The notes under the pieces are model-generated. The model ran no database searches, had not been told where the DNA came from, and worked only from the letters and a program-made list of their open reading frames with translations. Shown in pieces: positions 17,156 through 26,683 of a stretch of DNA of 64,000 nt. The DNA is taken from assembly GCF_000013725.1 (NCBI RefSeq), contig NC_007955.1:1023579-1087578 (forward strand). The letters run 5' to 3'. A program made the position numbers and the translations under genes. The DNA is from Methanococcoides burtonii DSM 6242 (GTDB taxonomy: Archaea; Halobacteriota; Methanosarcinia; Methanosarcinales; Methanosarcinaceae). How positions within the stretch are numbered: position 1 is the stretch's first letter; each line of letters begins with the position of its first letter.

Positions 17156-17842
17156 ATGAGCGAAACCGAAAATACAGAACGAATTACCATGCCACTAATA
17201 GGCGATATTGCACCGACGTTTAAAGTCGATACAACTATGGGAGAGATTAGTTTCCCAGAAGATTACAAAGGAAAGTGGGTAATATTATTCAGTCATCCTG
17301 CAGACTTTACGCCTGTATGCACCACAGAATTCATGACATTTGCAAGTATGCAAGAAGACTTCCGTGAACTTAATACTGAACTAATAGGTTTGTCCATTGA
17401 TAGTAAATATGCACATATTGCCTGGTTAAGGACAATAAAAGAGAAGATTGAGTACAAGGGTATGAAGAATGTTGAAGTTTTATTCCCTGTAATTGCAGAT
17501 ATCAAAATGGAAGTTGCTAAAATGTTTGGGATGGTTCAGCCAAACGCTTCTGATAATCAGGCAGTTAGAGCAGTATTCATTATGGATCCAGAAGCAAAGG
17601 TAAGGGCAATACTCTACTATCCATTATCAAATGGAAGGAACATGGATGAGATCAAAAGGATGATTATTGCAATGCAAAAATCAGATAAAGAAAATATTGC
17701 AACGCCTGCAAATTGGAATCCTGGTGATGATGTTATAATCCCACCACCTGGATCATGTGGAGCTGCAAAAGAAAGAGTTGAATCAGAAGAAGAAGGCAAA
17801 TATTGTCTGGACTGGTTTATGTGTCTCAGAAAAGATTCCTGA
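17156..17842 (+). CDS. Peroxiredoxin (Prx6/AhpC-TSA type)
   Basis: 228-aa thiol peroxidase that would reduce peroxides in this anaerobe. The peroxidatic site is PVCTTE with Cys55. C-terminal cysteines at 201 (GSCGAAK), 217 and 223 (YCLDWFMC) match the archaeal Prx6-like proteins that form disulfides with the peroxidatic Cys. The conserved W-x-P-G-D-D segment (NWNPGDD) is present. The gene is monocistronic: its own TATA-like sequence upstream and a hairpin with T-tract downstream. GGAGT precedes the ATG. Confidence 0.93.
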   Translation: MSETENTERITMPLIGDIAPTFKVDTTMGEISFPEDYKGKWVILFSHPADFTPVCTTEFMTFASMQEDFRELNTELIGLSIDSKYAHIAWLRTIKEKIEYKGMKNVEVLFPVIADIKMEVAKMFGMVQPNASDNQAVRAVFIMDPEAKVRAILYYPLSNGRNMDEIKRMIIAMQKSDKENIATPANWNPGDDVIIPPPGSCGAAKERVESEEEGKYCLDWFMCLRKDS

Positions 17843-17867
17843 ATTAAACTAAATTTAAAACTACATA

Positions 17868-17900
17868 GCCATTATTTATTAATGGCTTCAGTTCTTTTTT
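17868..17900 (+). terminator. Intrinsic terminator after the peroxiredoxin gene
   Basis: Perfect stem GCCATTA/TAATGGC (17868-17874 with 17880-17886), loop TTTAT, followed by TTCAGTTCTTTTTTT. It lies 26 bp after the stop codon. Confidence 0.7.
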
Positions 17901-18690
17901 TAGTGTCCCTTAATTGCTGTAACTTTATCCTATACCCCTCTAATTGAGCTTCAGTGAGATGTTTAGCTAGCTCAGTACACCTAGAATGACGACATAGGTT
18001 AAGGTAAATTCTTTATTTAATCCCAGCTCGCCTAGCAGCTCTTTTTACAATCTGCCTATATGTTGCATACTTAAGCTGTTTACCATATCCTCATGCACCA
18101 ACTCCAACCCACAAAGGAAAATCAGGCTCATTTTTATTTGGATGCATATTGAGCCGAGAAGAAAGAGAAGGCGCACAAGGAATAACTCAAACCCTCCTCA
18201 TTCCCGTTTTCCTATTTACCATCAAAACTGCACCAAGATCATCAAACCTGATATTCTTAATCTGGAGTGAATCCATTTCACCTATCCTTGCACCAGTTTC
18301 ATAGAGGGTTGCAATGAATGCCTTATCGCATAGATTAGTAGCAGAAACAATCATTTTTGTTACTTAATCTTCTGTCATTGATTACTTAGGAAGTATTGAA
18401 TTACCAATATTTTGCCTGACATCGATCCAATTCACAAGAGAGAAGTCTTCATCTTGATACAACCACTGGCAGAACTGCCTAATACTTCTTTTGTAGTCGT
18501 TTTTTGTCGGAGCTACCAGATCATCTCTTCTTTGAATCAGACTCACACGATTTTTTATATCCTGTTCAGTTGCTTCTTGAAAATTAACACCAAGCTAATT
18601 CCGAACTCGATGTAGCTGACCCAGATACTTGAGAACACGAATTGCAGAAAGGTTCCTTACAAAAAGTTCAGATTCATAACTAAAAATGAG
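17880..18690 (-). pseudogene. Decayed tyrosine recombinase (integrase)
   Basis: On the minus strand one frame reads an archaeal tyrosine recombinase: an N-terminal SAM-like part (RNLSAIRVLKYLGQL; TKNDYKRSIRQFCQWLYQ), then the catalytic domain with YETGARIGEMDSLQIKNI (active-site Arg) and CRHSRCTELAKHLTEAQLE (RHxxR region). At least six in-frame stops interrupt it (TAG near 18600, TAA twice near 18365-18385, TGA near 18195 and 18092, TAA near 18015). The C-terminus, with the expected tyrosine, is replaced by an IS256-type end. It lies beside a tRNA gene, a usual site for integrated elements, so this is probably the relic of one. Confidence 0.85.
17899..17942. mobile_element. Solo end of an IS256-family element
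   Basis: AGTGTCCCTTAATTGCTGTA and the following ACTTTATCC-TATACCCCTC are nearly identical to the right end of the complete IS at 22310-23561. No transposase is left. The remnant is fused to the 3' part of the integrase pseudogene, so an IS copy inserted there and most of it was later deleted. Confidence 0.8.
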
Positions 18691-18778
18691 TTATTTGTCA
18701 TTCCAGAATAAGACGCATTTTTGATGCGTGCTTCCATAGACATTAAATGCTATTTTTTTCGTATAAAGACATTTTTAA

Positions 18779-18807
18779 CACCTGTCCTGTTCCTGACAAG
18801 ACAGGTG
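18779..18807. other. Hairpin beside the tRNA gene
   Basis: A perfect 8-bp inverted repeat CACCTGTC/GACAGGTG with a 13-nt spacer. It lies 24 bp past the 3' end of the minus-strand tRNA, but no T-tract follows on that strand, so it is not a standard intrinsic terminator. It could be a processing or recombination-related structure. Confidence 0.4.
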
Positions 18808-18830
18808 CTACCTTGAATCACCGATTTAAA

Positions 18831-18901
18831 GCCGTCGGGGGGATTTGAACCCCCGGCCTGCTGATTACGAATCAGCCGCTATACCGCTAAGCCACGACGG
18901 C
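18831..18901 (-). tRNA. tRNA-Thr (anticodon CGU)
   Basis: The minus strand folds as a full cloverleaf: acceptor GCCGTCG/CGACGGC, D arm around GCTTAGCGGTATAGC, anticodon stem GCTGA/TCAGC with loop TTCGTAA (anticodon CGU, reading ACG), and T arm GGGGGTTCAAATCCCCC. No CCA is encoded. Length is 71 nt. A dead integrase lies just beyond its 3' end. Confidence 0.95.
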
Positions 18902-18953
18902 GTACTGAACTTACACATAATAAGGATTTAACGATATAACCATTTCGCCCAGA

Positions 18954-19955
18954 TCAGCTAACACGGACCTCGATACACACATTATACTGATGTGGGGCAT
19001 AAGATCTCACAGTCCTGCATTCCAGAACTTCTATAATGCGTTCTGCTTTCTCAGCAGCATTAGAGATCAGCTTGATAGAACCATCATAGAGGTCATCTTC
19101 GTGGGTCATTCCATAATAGTGGATAACACCTCCTGAAGCAGTAACAAAAACAGCAGCATCAAGAAAAGCATCAGCACTATGAGGGAGGTTCATTATCACA
19201 TGGTCACCCATGCCTTCGTAGTTCCTTACGATCTCATTGGCATCACCTTCAATGACCTCGATATTATCAACCGAATTAAGAATTACGTTCTCTTTCAAAA
19301 AATGAATTGCATCCGGATTCTTATCCATAGCGATCACCATCTTACACTTTTTTGCAATAGGGATGCTATAAGGCCCAACGCCTGCGAACATGTCCACCAC
19401 CACATCCTCACCATTTATCTGTGAAACAATGCGCTGGCGTTCTGTTGAAAGACGAGGAGTAAAATACGCACGCGAAAGATCTACATGATAATTGCAGCCA
19501 TGGTCCTTGTGTACAGTATCAGTACGGCCATCTCCGGCTATCACTGTGAACCTACGGGTTCGGAACTCACCTTCAACTGCTGAGGCTGCGCCAAGAACGG
19601 TCTTAACGTGGTGATGGACCTCCAGAAGAGCCTTACCGATATTTTCAGCAGCAGGTTCATCAGCTTCGATAAGAGCAATATCACCCACCACCTCATAGGA
19701 AGGAGTAAAACCAAGAATGTCCTCAAGCGTCAGGAACTTGTCATGGGACTCAAACTCTCGCTCGTCCTGTCGTGCATCTTCCGGCAAGAGTGCCATCTCC
19801 TCAGATGAGAGCTTCCTGAAAAGTGGAAGAAAGATATCAGTATCCACGGAAACGATCTTCAGACCCTTATCGAGCAAGTCAAGCTCAAGAATTACCTTTC
19901 TAGCAGGTTCACCTTTATTCTTCGGGATCAAAATACACGGATGTTTCAAAGCCAT
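18954..19955 (-). CDS. trm5: tRNA (guanine-37 N1)-methyltransferase, Trm5 type
   Basis: 333 aa. It methylates N1 of G37 in tRNA using S-adenosylmethionine. The SAM site VDMFAGVGPYSIPIAKK is near residue 195, followed by AMDKNPDAI and the MNLPHSAD motif near 260; HVDLSRAYFTPRLSTER precedes the Rossmann domain as in archaeal and eukaryotic Trm5. The start is set at the ATG with AGGAGA just before it; the open frame reaches 14 codons further upstream but only inside the LysE gene. It therefore overlaps nothing essential and probably forms an operon with the exporter gene. Confidence 0.92.
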   Translation of the reverse strand: MALKHPCILIPKNKGEPARKVILELDLLDKGLKIVSVDTDIFLPLFRKLSSEEMALLPEDARQDEREFESHDKFLTLEDILGFTPSYEVVGDIALIEADEPAAENIGKALLEVHHHVKTVLGAASAVEGEFRTRRFTVIAGDGRTDTVHKDHGCNYHVDLSRAYFTPRLSTERQRIVSQINGEDVVVDMFAGVGPYSIPIAKKCKMVIAMDKNPDAIHFLKENVILNSVDNIEVIEGDANEIVRNYEGMGDHVIMNLPHSADAFLDAAVFVTASGGVIHYYGMTHEDDLYDGSIKLISNAAEKAERIIEVLECRTVRSYAPHQYNVCIEVRVS

Positions 19956-19974
19956 ATCTCCTACGATTAACGTA

Positions 19975-20592
19975 TCATGCAATAGCGAACCAGCCACCGA
20001 ACAGTATCAGGAATATCCCGCATGCTACAAGAATTTGTTTGTAGGCCCTTTGAGAGAACATTCCTCGCCCCCTGCTAAAAGAAAGCGACACGGCAGTGAA
20101 CCAGCCAAGGTCTGCGAGCCAGTGACCAATGATAAAGAATAACACCGCAACCATTCCAATTTTATAACTTTCAAGGACAAGAGCACTCCCTGCCGCCAAC
20201 CACCATATCCAGAAATAAGGATTTGATGCAGATGTGACAATTCCGGCAACCAGTGAGTTCGATTGCACCTTATCCTGTGTCTTTGGATCATAAGAGGTTT
20301 TTCGTGCACCCATGATGGTCATTACACCAAAAACTACCAATGCCAGACCACCGGCTACTGAAATAAATGCCATCTCCGACTCACCGATAAGAGCGGTAAG
20401 TCCGAAAAGAATGAGAACGAGCACCACAGTTTCAATTATAGCGTGTCCAAGAAATACCTCAGGTCCTGCCCTCCAGCCTTTTTTAAGAGTTCCATCAATG
20501 GTCACGAAAAGCATAGGCCCTGGTACAAGAGCACCAGTAAGTCCTACAATAAAACCAATGGAAAGCATCTTGAAAAGTTCTAGCATGAGCAT
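19975..20592 (-). CDS. LysE-family exporter
   Basis: 205 aa, about six hydrophobic segments, with the family signature GALVPGPMLFVTI near residue 20 and the central SNPYFWIWW. LysE/RhtB proteins export amino acids or related small molecules from the cytoplasm. The substrate is not predictable from sequence. The gene lies 20 bp upstream of trm5 on the same strand. Confidence 0.88.
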   Translation of the reverse strand: MLMLELFKMLSIGFIVGLTGALVPGPMLFVTIDGTLKKGWRAGPEVFLGHAIIETVVLVLILFGLTALIGESEMAFISVAGGLALVVFGVMTIMGARKTSYDPKTQDKVQSNSLVAGIVTSASNPYFWIWWLAAGSALVLESYKIGMVAVLFFIIGHWLADLGWFTAVSLSFSRGRGMFSQRAYKQILVACGIFLILFGGWFAIA

Positions 20593-20627
20593 AGAGATAC
20601 AATGGTCCTATATAAGCAAAACGACAT

Positions 20628-20673
20628 AGAAAAAAATAAAACTACAAAGGCCACACCAGCACCTTTGCAGTTT
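20628..20673 (-). terminator. Intrinsic terminator after the TFB gene
   Basis: The minus strand has a 12-bp stem, AAACTGCAAAGG with CCTTTGTAGTTT (one G-U pair), followed by TATTTTTTT. It starts 14 bp after the TFB stop codon. Confidence 0.75.
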
Positions 20674-20686
20674 CTGTAAAACAATA

Positions 20687-21700
20687 TCAGAGAATTATCT
20701 CAATGTCCAATTCTTCTGCTAGTTCCTTATATCTGTTACGGATAGTAACCTCGGTAACTCCGGCAACATCTGCAACCTCACGCTGCGTTCTGCGCTCTCC
20801 ACACAAAATGGAAGCGATATAGATAGCTGCTGCAGCCACACCTGTTGGACCACGGCCACTAGTAAGCTCTTTCTCAGATGCCTGACGAAGGATCTCCACA
20901 CCTCTTGACTGCACTTCACCTTTAAGGTTCAGACCTGAGCAGAACCTTGGAACATAATCTATAGGGGAAGTTGGCATAAGTTTAAGCGAAAGCTCACGGG
21001 AGATGAAACGGTATGTCCTTCCGATCTCTTTCCTGCTTACCCTTGAAACCTCTCCGATCTCATCAAGAGTACGAGGTACACTGCACTGGCGACATGCTGC
21101 ATAAAGCGCAGCTGCTGCAACACCTTCGATACTCCTGCCACGGATAAGGTTCTTGTCAACTGCTTTTCTGTAAACAACTGCGGCGGTCTCACGAACAGTA
21201 CGTGGAAGACCTAATGCAGATGCCATACGGTCAAGTTCGGATAGTGCAAAAGCGAGGTTCCTTTCAGTAGCATTGCTTACTCTAATTCTACGCTGCCACT
21301 TTCTCAACCTATAGAGTTGTGCACGGTTCTTGGAAGAAATTGATTTACCATAAGAATCCCGATTCCTCCAGTCGATCATAGTAGAGAGACCTTTGTCGTG
21401 GATCGTGTAGGTCATAGGTGCACCAACACGAGAACGCTTCATACGCTGATCATGGTCAAAAGCACGCCACTCAGGACCTTCATCAACGAATTCAGCATCC
21501 ACTACAAGACCACAGTCAGCACAGACCAATTCAGCGCGCTCATAGTCTTGTTCAAGGCTACGACTGCCACATTCCGGACACTCGACCACCTTGTTCTCGA
21601 CCTCTGTAGTCTTTTCTTTCTCCTTACGTGCCTTGATCATAGCACGTATCTTCTCTCTCTCTGAAGTATCAGAATGTCTTACTCTTTCAACTTCCACCAT
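20687..21700 (-). CDS. tfb: Transcription initiation factor TFB
   Basis: 337 aa, full length. N-terminal zinc ribbon (CPECGS and CADCG, residues ~39-62), B-reader/linker region with [17 protein letters not shown], then two cyclin folds ([20 protein letters not shown] and the second repeat ending in [20 protein letters not shown]). TFB bridges TBP on the TATA box and BRE to RNA polymerase. The gene lies downstream of gar1 on the same strand, 69 bp apart, an arrangement common in Euryarchaeota. Confidence 0.97.
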   Translation of the reverse strand: MVEVERVRHSDTSEREKIRAMIKARKEKEKTTEVENKVVECPECGSRSLEQDYERAELVCADCGLVVDAEFVDEGPEWRAFDHDQRMKRSRVGAPMTYTIHDKGLSTMIDWRNRDSYGKSISSKNRAQLYRLRKWQRRIRVSNATERNLAFALSELDRMASALGLPRTVRETAAVVYRKAVDKNLIRGRSIEGVAAAALYAACRQCSVPRTLDEIGEVSRVSRKEIGRTYRFISRELSLKLMPTSPIDYVPRFCSGLNLKGEVQSRGVEILRQASEKELTSGRGPTGVAAAAIYIASILCGERRTQREVADVAGVTEVTIRNRYKELAEELDIEIIL

Positions 21701-21769
21701 TTTATCATTGCCTCGATTTTACCAAAAAAATATTAATTATCAATCACTTGTGTCAAACTGCAATATGAT

Positions 21770-22030
21770 TTATTTCACATACACCTTTTCATTTAGATAC
21801 TTTCGAAGATCTGACGGGCTGATATCACCCATGACCTTTATACTAATATAAGGAGAATTAACAGAGCCGATAACACCATTGACCTTACCTATACGTCTGA
21901 CAGATTTATCCACAACGAATAAATTGATACGTGGAAGGTTATTTAAAGGCGTATCCGGTCCAATGTTTTCCCCTCTCACAAGTAACCCATTATGTGCAAC
22001 GGTCTGCACAACAGTTCCAAGTCGTTTCAT
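21770..22030 (-). CDS. gar1: H/ACA RNP protein Gar1
   Basis: 86 aa from the ATG at 22030. A small beta-barrel protein of the H/ACA pseudouridylation complex: MKRLGTVVQTVAHNGLLVRG, then VVDKSVRRIGKVNGVIGSV, the typical Gar1 core. The open frame continues 16 codons upstream with an unrelated hydrophobic stretch, so the internal start is preferred. A TATA-like TTTATATATT lies ~20 bp and another ~40 bp upstream. It is probably co-transcribed with tfb. Confidence 0.9.
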   Translation of the reverse strand: MKRLGTVVQTVAHNGLLVRGENIGPDTPLNNLPRINLFVVDKSVRRIGKVNGVIGSVNSPYISIKVMGDISPSDLRKYLNEKVYVK

Positions 22031-22309
22031 ATGCTTCTTACCATTAATATATAAATTAATTAGGTGATATATATACATATACTACCTAATATAAATAGTT
22101 TTCGCAATCTCTTTAATAATCCAATTTCAGTTCATAAAAAGATAAGCATCATAATTTTTTTGAAAACCATGCCCTAACTACCACATCTTTGCAAGAACAA
22201 ACACGATCAAAGTAAGATAAACAAAGAATGCATCAATTACAAACAATTGAATGTAATCCCCATTATATGTATAAATTTTCGTACAAGAGATATTTTGCTA
22301 AGAACACTG

Positions 22310-23561
22310 GATAGCGTCACTAAATTGCTGTAAATTATAATTAGTCCTGTACCTTTGTTAGGTTTACAACAACAAAAAGGAACAGGACAATGGAATTATA
22401 CGATTTAATATCAGATTATCTTAACGACAGCAACGTTTCCTTGAAACCCCTCATAACATACTTCTTAAACGAAGTTATGGAACAGGAAGCAATAGAACAA
22501 TCTGGTGCAGGAAAGCACGAACGAAGCATAACAAGAACAGCTCATAGGAATGGGTATCGTGATAGGTCACTGACAACAAGACATGGAGAACTTACACTCA
22601 AAAAACCACAACTAAGAGACTTTCCGTTCACGACCCAAGTATTTGAAAGATACTCTCGAACTGAAAAAGCAATCGAAAATGCCATTGTTGAATCATATGT
22701 TCAAGGTGTTTCAACAAGAAAAGTTGAAAAAATAATTTCACAATTAGGAGTGGAAAGTATCTCAAGATCACGTGTTTCAAGGATTGCTCAAGATCTTGAC
22801 AAAACTGTTCATGGATTTATGAACAAGCCTATTGAGCATGAAATTAAGTATCTTTATGTTGATGCTACTTATCTAAAAGTTAGAGATCGAGTACGATATG
22901 TAAACAAAGCAGTGTTTATTGTTGCAGGTGTAAAGAATGATGGATATCGTGAGATATTAGGTGTTAAGATTGCTGACAGTGAAGAGGCTATGTTTTGGGA
23001 GGAAATGTTTACCGATCTGAAAGAAAGAGGATTAAGAGGGGTAGAACTAGTCATTTCAGATGGGCATAAGGGTATCCAAAGAGCTGTTGAAAGGCAATTC
23101 TTAGGAGCAAGTTGGCAAATGTGTATAGTACATTTGGAAAGACTCATTTTAAAGAAATTACCAAGAAAACATCACAAGGAAGCGATGGAATCATTTAAAG
23201 AAGTACAGGATGATCAAACAAAACTCTTGGGATTGATGGTTGAATGGGATAGACCTGGATTTGAGAAAGCAGCAGAAACAATTGAGAGATTTCAGCATGG
23301 ATTGACCAATTATCAAGCATTTCCAAAGGAACATTGGAAACGGATAAAGACAACAAATATGATTGAAAGATTGAATAAAGAGGTCAAAAGAAGATCGAAA
23401 GTTGTTGGAGCGTTTCCAAATGATGAATCATTGATGAGATTAGTGATTGCAGTATTGATCGATCAAAATGAAAATTGGATTACGGGAAATAGATATTTAA
23501 CGATGGAAGACTAAGCATAGAGGGGTACAGGATAAAGTTACAGCAATTAAGGGACACTACC
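22310..23561. mobile_element. Complete IS256-family insertion sequence
   Basis: The terminal inverted repeats are GATAGCGTCACTAAATTGCT(GTAA) on the left and GGTAGTGTCCCTTAATTGCT(GTAA) reading inward from the right, ~80% identical. An exact 8-bp target duplication GAACACTG flanks it (22302-22309 and 23562-23569), typical of IS256. The element is 1252 bp and carries an intact transposase. Degraded ends of the same type lie at 17899 and 33413, so it has been active here more than once. Confidence 0.95.
22390..23514 (+). CDS. IS256-family (mutator-type) transposase
   Basis: 374 aa, full length. The DDE catalytic residues fall in YLYVDATYLKVR (first Asp), LVISDGHKGI (second Asp, followed by the conserved CIVHLER helix) and NMIERLNKEVKRRSKV (Glu). 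The order and the spacing before the final ExxNxxxxRR-type motif are diagnostic for IS256/MULE transposases. No frameshift or stop is seen, so it should be functional. Confidence 0.95.
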   Translation: MELYDLISDYLNDSNVSLKPLITYFLNEVMEQEAIEQSGAGKHERSITRTAHRNGYRDRSLTTRHGELTLKKPQLRDFPFTTQVFERYSRTEKAIENAIVESYVQGVSTRKVEKIISQLGVESISRSRVSRIAQDLDKTVHGFMNKPIEHEIKYLYVDATYLKVRDRVRYVNKAVFIVAGVKNDGYREILGVKIADSEEAMFWEEMFTDLKERGLRGVELVISDGHKGIQRAVERQFLGASWQMCIVHLERLILKKLPRKHHKEAMESFKEVQDDQTKLLGLMVEWDRPGFEKAAETIERFQHGLTNYQAFPKEHWKRIKTTNMIERLNKEVKRRSKVVGAFPNDESLMRLVIAVLIDQNENWITGNRYLTMED

Positions 23562-23841
23562 GAACACTGTCCTGAAAATGCAAATAATTTGGATTTTAAG
23601 GATAAATTTCAGATGTTTTTATCCACACATATCACGCAAACACAGTAAACCGATGATATCAACGACAACACTTAAGAATAATCACACAATAAACGGCAAT
23701 GTCGTCTAGATGTGTCAATGAGATTCATGTCCGAATAACTTCGGGCAATAAAAAGAATTTCATTCAAATGACATAATAATTGCAAGCATTAAACGCTATC
23801 CAAACCCTTAATCAAATATCTTCCAGTGGGAGGAAAACTTA

Positions 23842-26496
23842 GTGGCAGATAATAAATTTGTGTACATTTTCGGAAACAACGAAACTGAAGGCAAAAACAG
23901 TATGAAAGACCTGCTTGGGGGCAAAGGAGCCAACCTCGCAGAAATGTCAAATCTGGGAATTCCAGTACCAGTTGGCTTTACGATCACAACGGAGGTCTGT
24001 ACGCTCTATCTTAAGAACGGGCAGTACCCCCCAGGCTTTGAAGAGCATATCGATAACGCTATCAAACAACTTGAAAGTACAACAAAGAAGAATTTTGGGG
24101 ACTTAAAGAACCCACTTCTCCTTTCAGTACGATCAGGTGCCCGTGTATCTATGCCGGGAATGATGGACACGGTCCTCAACCTTGGCCTTAACGATGATTC
24201 GGTGGTCGGACTTGCTGCTAAGACCGGAAACGAACGATTCGCTTATGACAGTTATAGACGATTCCTCACGATGTTTGCTAACGTTGTGCTTGATATCGAC
24301 CATGAAAAGTTCGAGTCCACGCTTTCTGCAATGAAGAAAGACAAAAATGTAAAACAGGACAACGACCTTGAAGTGGAAGATCTTAAGGAACTCGTTGAGA
24401 AGTTCAAGACGATCATCAAAGATGAGGCCGGAAAGGAGTTCCCTCAAAATGCAAGGGAACAACTCCAGATGGCCATCGATGCGGTGTTCGGCTCATGGAA
24501 CAACCAGCGTGCTAAAACATACAGAAAACTGAACGGCATCCCAGGAGAATGGGGAACCGCGGTCAATGTACAAAGCATGGTCTATGGTAACATGGGTGAA
24601 ACCTCCGGAACAGGAGTTGCGTTCACAAGAGATCCCGCTACAGGTGAGAAGAGATTCTTCGGTGAATACCTCATCAACGCACAGGGCGAAGATGTGGTTG
24701 CCGGCATCAGAACACCACAACCGATCAAAGCTCTCAAGAACACTATGCCTAAGGTCTATGACCAGCTCGTTGATATTTACATGAAACTGGAAGATCACTT
24801 CAAAGACATGCAGGATATCGAGTTCACTATCGAGAAAGGCAAGCTTTTCATGCTTCAGACAAGGACCGGAAAGAGAACAGCAGCAGCAGCTATTAAAATA
24901 GCTACTGAAATGGTCGAAGAAGGGCTTATCGATAAACATACCGCACTCTTAAGGGTCGAGCCTGAACAGATCGACAGGCTTCTGCATCCGAACATCGACC
25001 CAACCTCAGCATATGAAGTAATGGCAACAGGACTTCCCGCATCGCCAGGAGCAGCTGTCGGAGAGGTAGTGTTCACAGCCGAACATGCTGAAGAGATGGC
25101 AAAAAATGGTGAAAAGACCATCCTTGTACGTGCAGAGACATCCCCTGAAGATATCGGTGGCATGAACGCCTCTGAAGGTATCCTGACAGTTCGAGGTGGA
25201 ATGACATCACACGCTGCAGTGGTCGCAAGAGGCATGGGGAAACCATGTGTTGCGGGATGCGGTGAGATAACCATCGATATTAAAGAGAAAGTATTCAATG
25301 TCGGTGATTACACCGTCAAAGAAGGCGACATTATCTCCATTGACGGCTCCACAGGAAATGTCATTTTAGGAAAGGTCGACCTTATCCTCCCAGGAGTTAC
25401 AGACGAACTTGAGACCATACTCACATGGGCTGACGAAGTACGCACCCTTAAAGTAAGGACAAATGCTGACACGCCTCATGATGCAGAGGTCGCACGTGAC
25501 TTCGGTGCAGAGGGAATTGGATTGTGCAGAACAGAGCACATGTTCTTCGGAGAGGACAGAATCCCTGCTGTACGTGAGATGATAATGGCAGAGGATATCG
25601 AATCCCGAAAGTTGGCTCTTAAGAAGCTCCTGCCAATGCAGAGAGAGGACTTTATCGGTATTTTCAAAGCAATGGAAGGATTCCCGGTAACTATCAGGTT
25701 ACTCGACCCACCACTCCACGAGTTCCTGCCAAACCATGAAGAGGTCATGGAAAAACTCTGGGAGCTCGAATCTTCTGATGCATCACAGGAAGAAATGGAT
25801 AGGGTAAAGAAGATAGGTGAACGTATCGAATATCTGAAAGAGATAAACCCAATGCTCGGACACAGGGGATGCCGCCTTGGTATCACATATCCCGAGATAT
25901 ATGAAATGCAGGCACAGGCTATCATCGAAGCTGCATGCGAGCTCTCAAAGGATGGTATGAAGATAGTACCTGAGATAATGATACCTCTTGTAAGCCATGT
26001 AAAGGAGCTTGAGTTCGTCAAGAAACACATCACTTCTATTTTTGAATCTGTGATGGAAGAAATGGGAATTAAGCTCGACTATATGGTAGGTACCATGATA
26101 GAACTGCCAAGAGCAGTCCTAACCGCTGACCAGATAGCAAAGGAAGCAGAGTTCTTCTCCTTCGGGACTAACGATCTGACACAGACGACCTTCGGATTCA
26201 GCAGAGATGATGCAGGTAAGTTCTTGCCATTCTACCTTGAAAGCGGTATCCTTGAAGATGACCCATTCGCAGTGCTCGACCAGGATGGTGTCGGTCAGCT
26301 TGTGAAGATAGGAATCGAAAAAGGACGGGCAACAAGACCGGACATCAAGATAGGAATCTGTGGAGAACACGGCGGAGAACCAAAATCCGTGAAGTTCGGA
26401 CACAACGTCGGACTGGACTATGTCAGTTGTTCACCATTCCGTGTGCCTATTGCAAGGCTTGCAGCTGCACACGCAGTCCTTGAGAACAAACAATAA
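23842..26496 (+). CDS. ppdK: Pyruvate, phosphate dikinase
   Basis: 884 aa. It interconverts pyruvate, ATP and Pi with phosphoenolpyruvate, AMP and PPi in the cytoplasm. The N-terminal ATP-grasp part has GGKGANLAEMS (residues ~28-38), the swivelling domain the phospho-histidine motif GGMTSHAAVVARG (~450), and the C-terminal barrel GIGLCRTEHMFF and FGTNDLTQTTFG. The start is a GTG preceded by GGGAGGA. A strong terminator follows, so the gene is monocistronic. PPi made in this and other reactions could be used by the membrane pyrophosphatase at 52.6 kb. Confidence 0.96.
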   Translation: MADNKFVYIFGNNETEGKNSMKDLLGGKGANLAEMSNLGIPVPVGFTITTEVCTLYLKNGQYPPGFEEHIDNAIKQLESTTKKNFGDLKNPLLLSVRSGARVSMPGMMDTVLNLGLNDDSVVGLAAKTGNERFAYDSYRRFLTMFANVVLDIDHEKFESTLSAMKKDKNVKQDNDLEVEDLKELVEKFKTIIKDEAGKEFPQNAREQLQMAIDAVFGSWNNQRAKTYRKLNGIPGEWGTAVNVQSMVYGNMGETSGTGVAFTRDPATGEKRFFGEYLINAQGEDVVAGIRTPQPIKALKNTMPKVYDQLVDIYMKLEDHFKDMQDIEFTIEKGKLFMLQTRTGKRTAAAAIKIATEMVEEGLIDKHTALLRVEPEQIDRLLHPNIDPTSAYEVMATGLPASPGAAVGEVVFTAEHAEEMAKNGEKTILVRAETSPEDIGGMNASEGILTVRGGMTSHAAVVARGMGKPCVAGCGEITIDIKEKVFNVGDYTVKEGDIISIDGSTGNVILGKVDLILPGVTDELETILTWADEVRTLKVRTNADTPHDAEVARDFGAEGIGLCRTEHMFFGEDRIPAVREMIMAEDIESRKLALKKLLPMQREDFIGIFKAMEGFPVTIRLLDPPLHEFLPNHEEVMEKLWELESSDASQEEMDRVKKIGERIEYLKEINPMLGHRGCRLGITYPEIYEMQAQAIIEAACELSKDGMKIVPEIMIPLVSHVKELEFVKKHITSIFESVMEEMGIKLDYMVGTMIELPRAVLTADQIAKEAEFFSFGTNDLTQTTFGFSRDDAGKFLPFYLESGILEDDPFAVLDQDGVGQLVKIGIEKGRATRPDIKIGICGEHGGEPKSVKFGHNVGLDYVSCSPFRVPIARLAAAHAVLENKQ

Positions 26497-26505
26497 ACAA
26501 CATTG

Positions 26506-26543
26506 ACAATATCGTGTTAAAATGTACGATATTGTTAACTTTT
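26506..26543 (+). terminator. Intrinsic terminator after ppdK
   Basis: Perfect 10-bp stem ACAATATCGT/ACGATATTGT (26506-26515 with 26526-26535) followed by TAACTTTTTATT. Confidence 0.78.
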
Positions 26544-26683
26544 TATTATATCGGATCAATTCAACTTTGGTCATAGGATAACGTGGACTTATACTAGACA
26601 GTTTTTAAAAAATAACTGTATTAAAAAATAACCCTATGTTCAGAAAAACAACAATCTGTTGAAAAAAAGATACTGAAATGAAC

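Noticed and set aside
18231-18700. Functional integrase, with stops read as pyrrolysine
   Set aside because: Only one of at least six stops is TAG; the others are TAA or TGA and the tyrosine-containing end is gone.
18779-18807. Intrinsic terminator of the tRNA gene
   Set aside because: The stem is good but no T-tract follows on the minus strand, so it is listed only as a hairpin.
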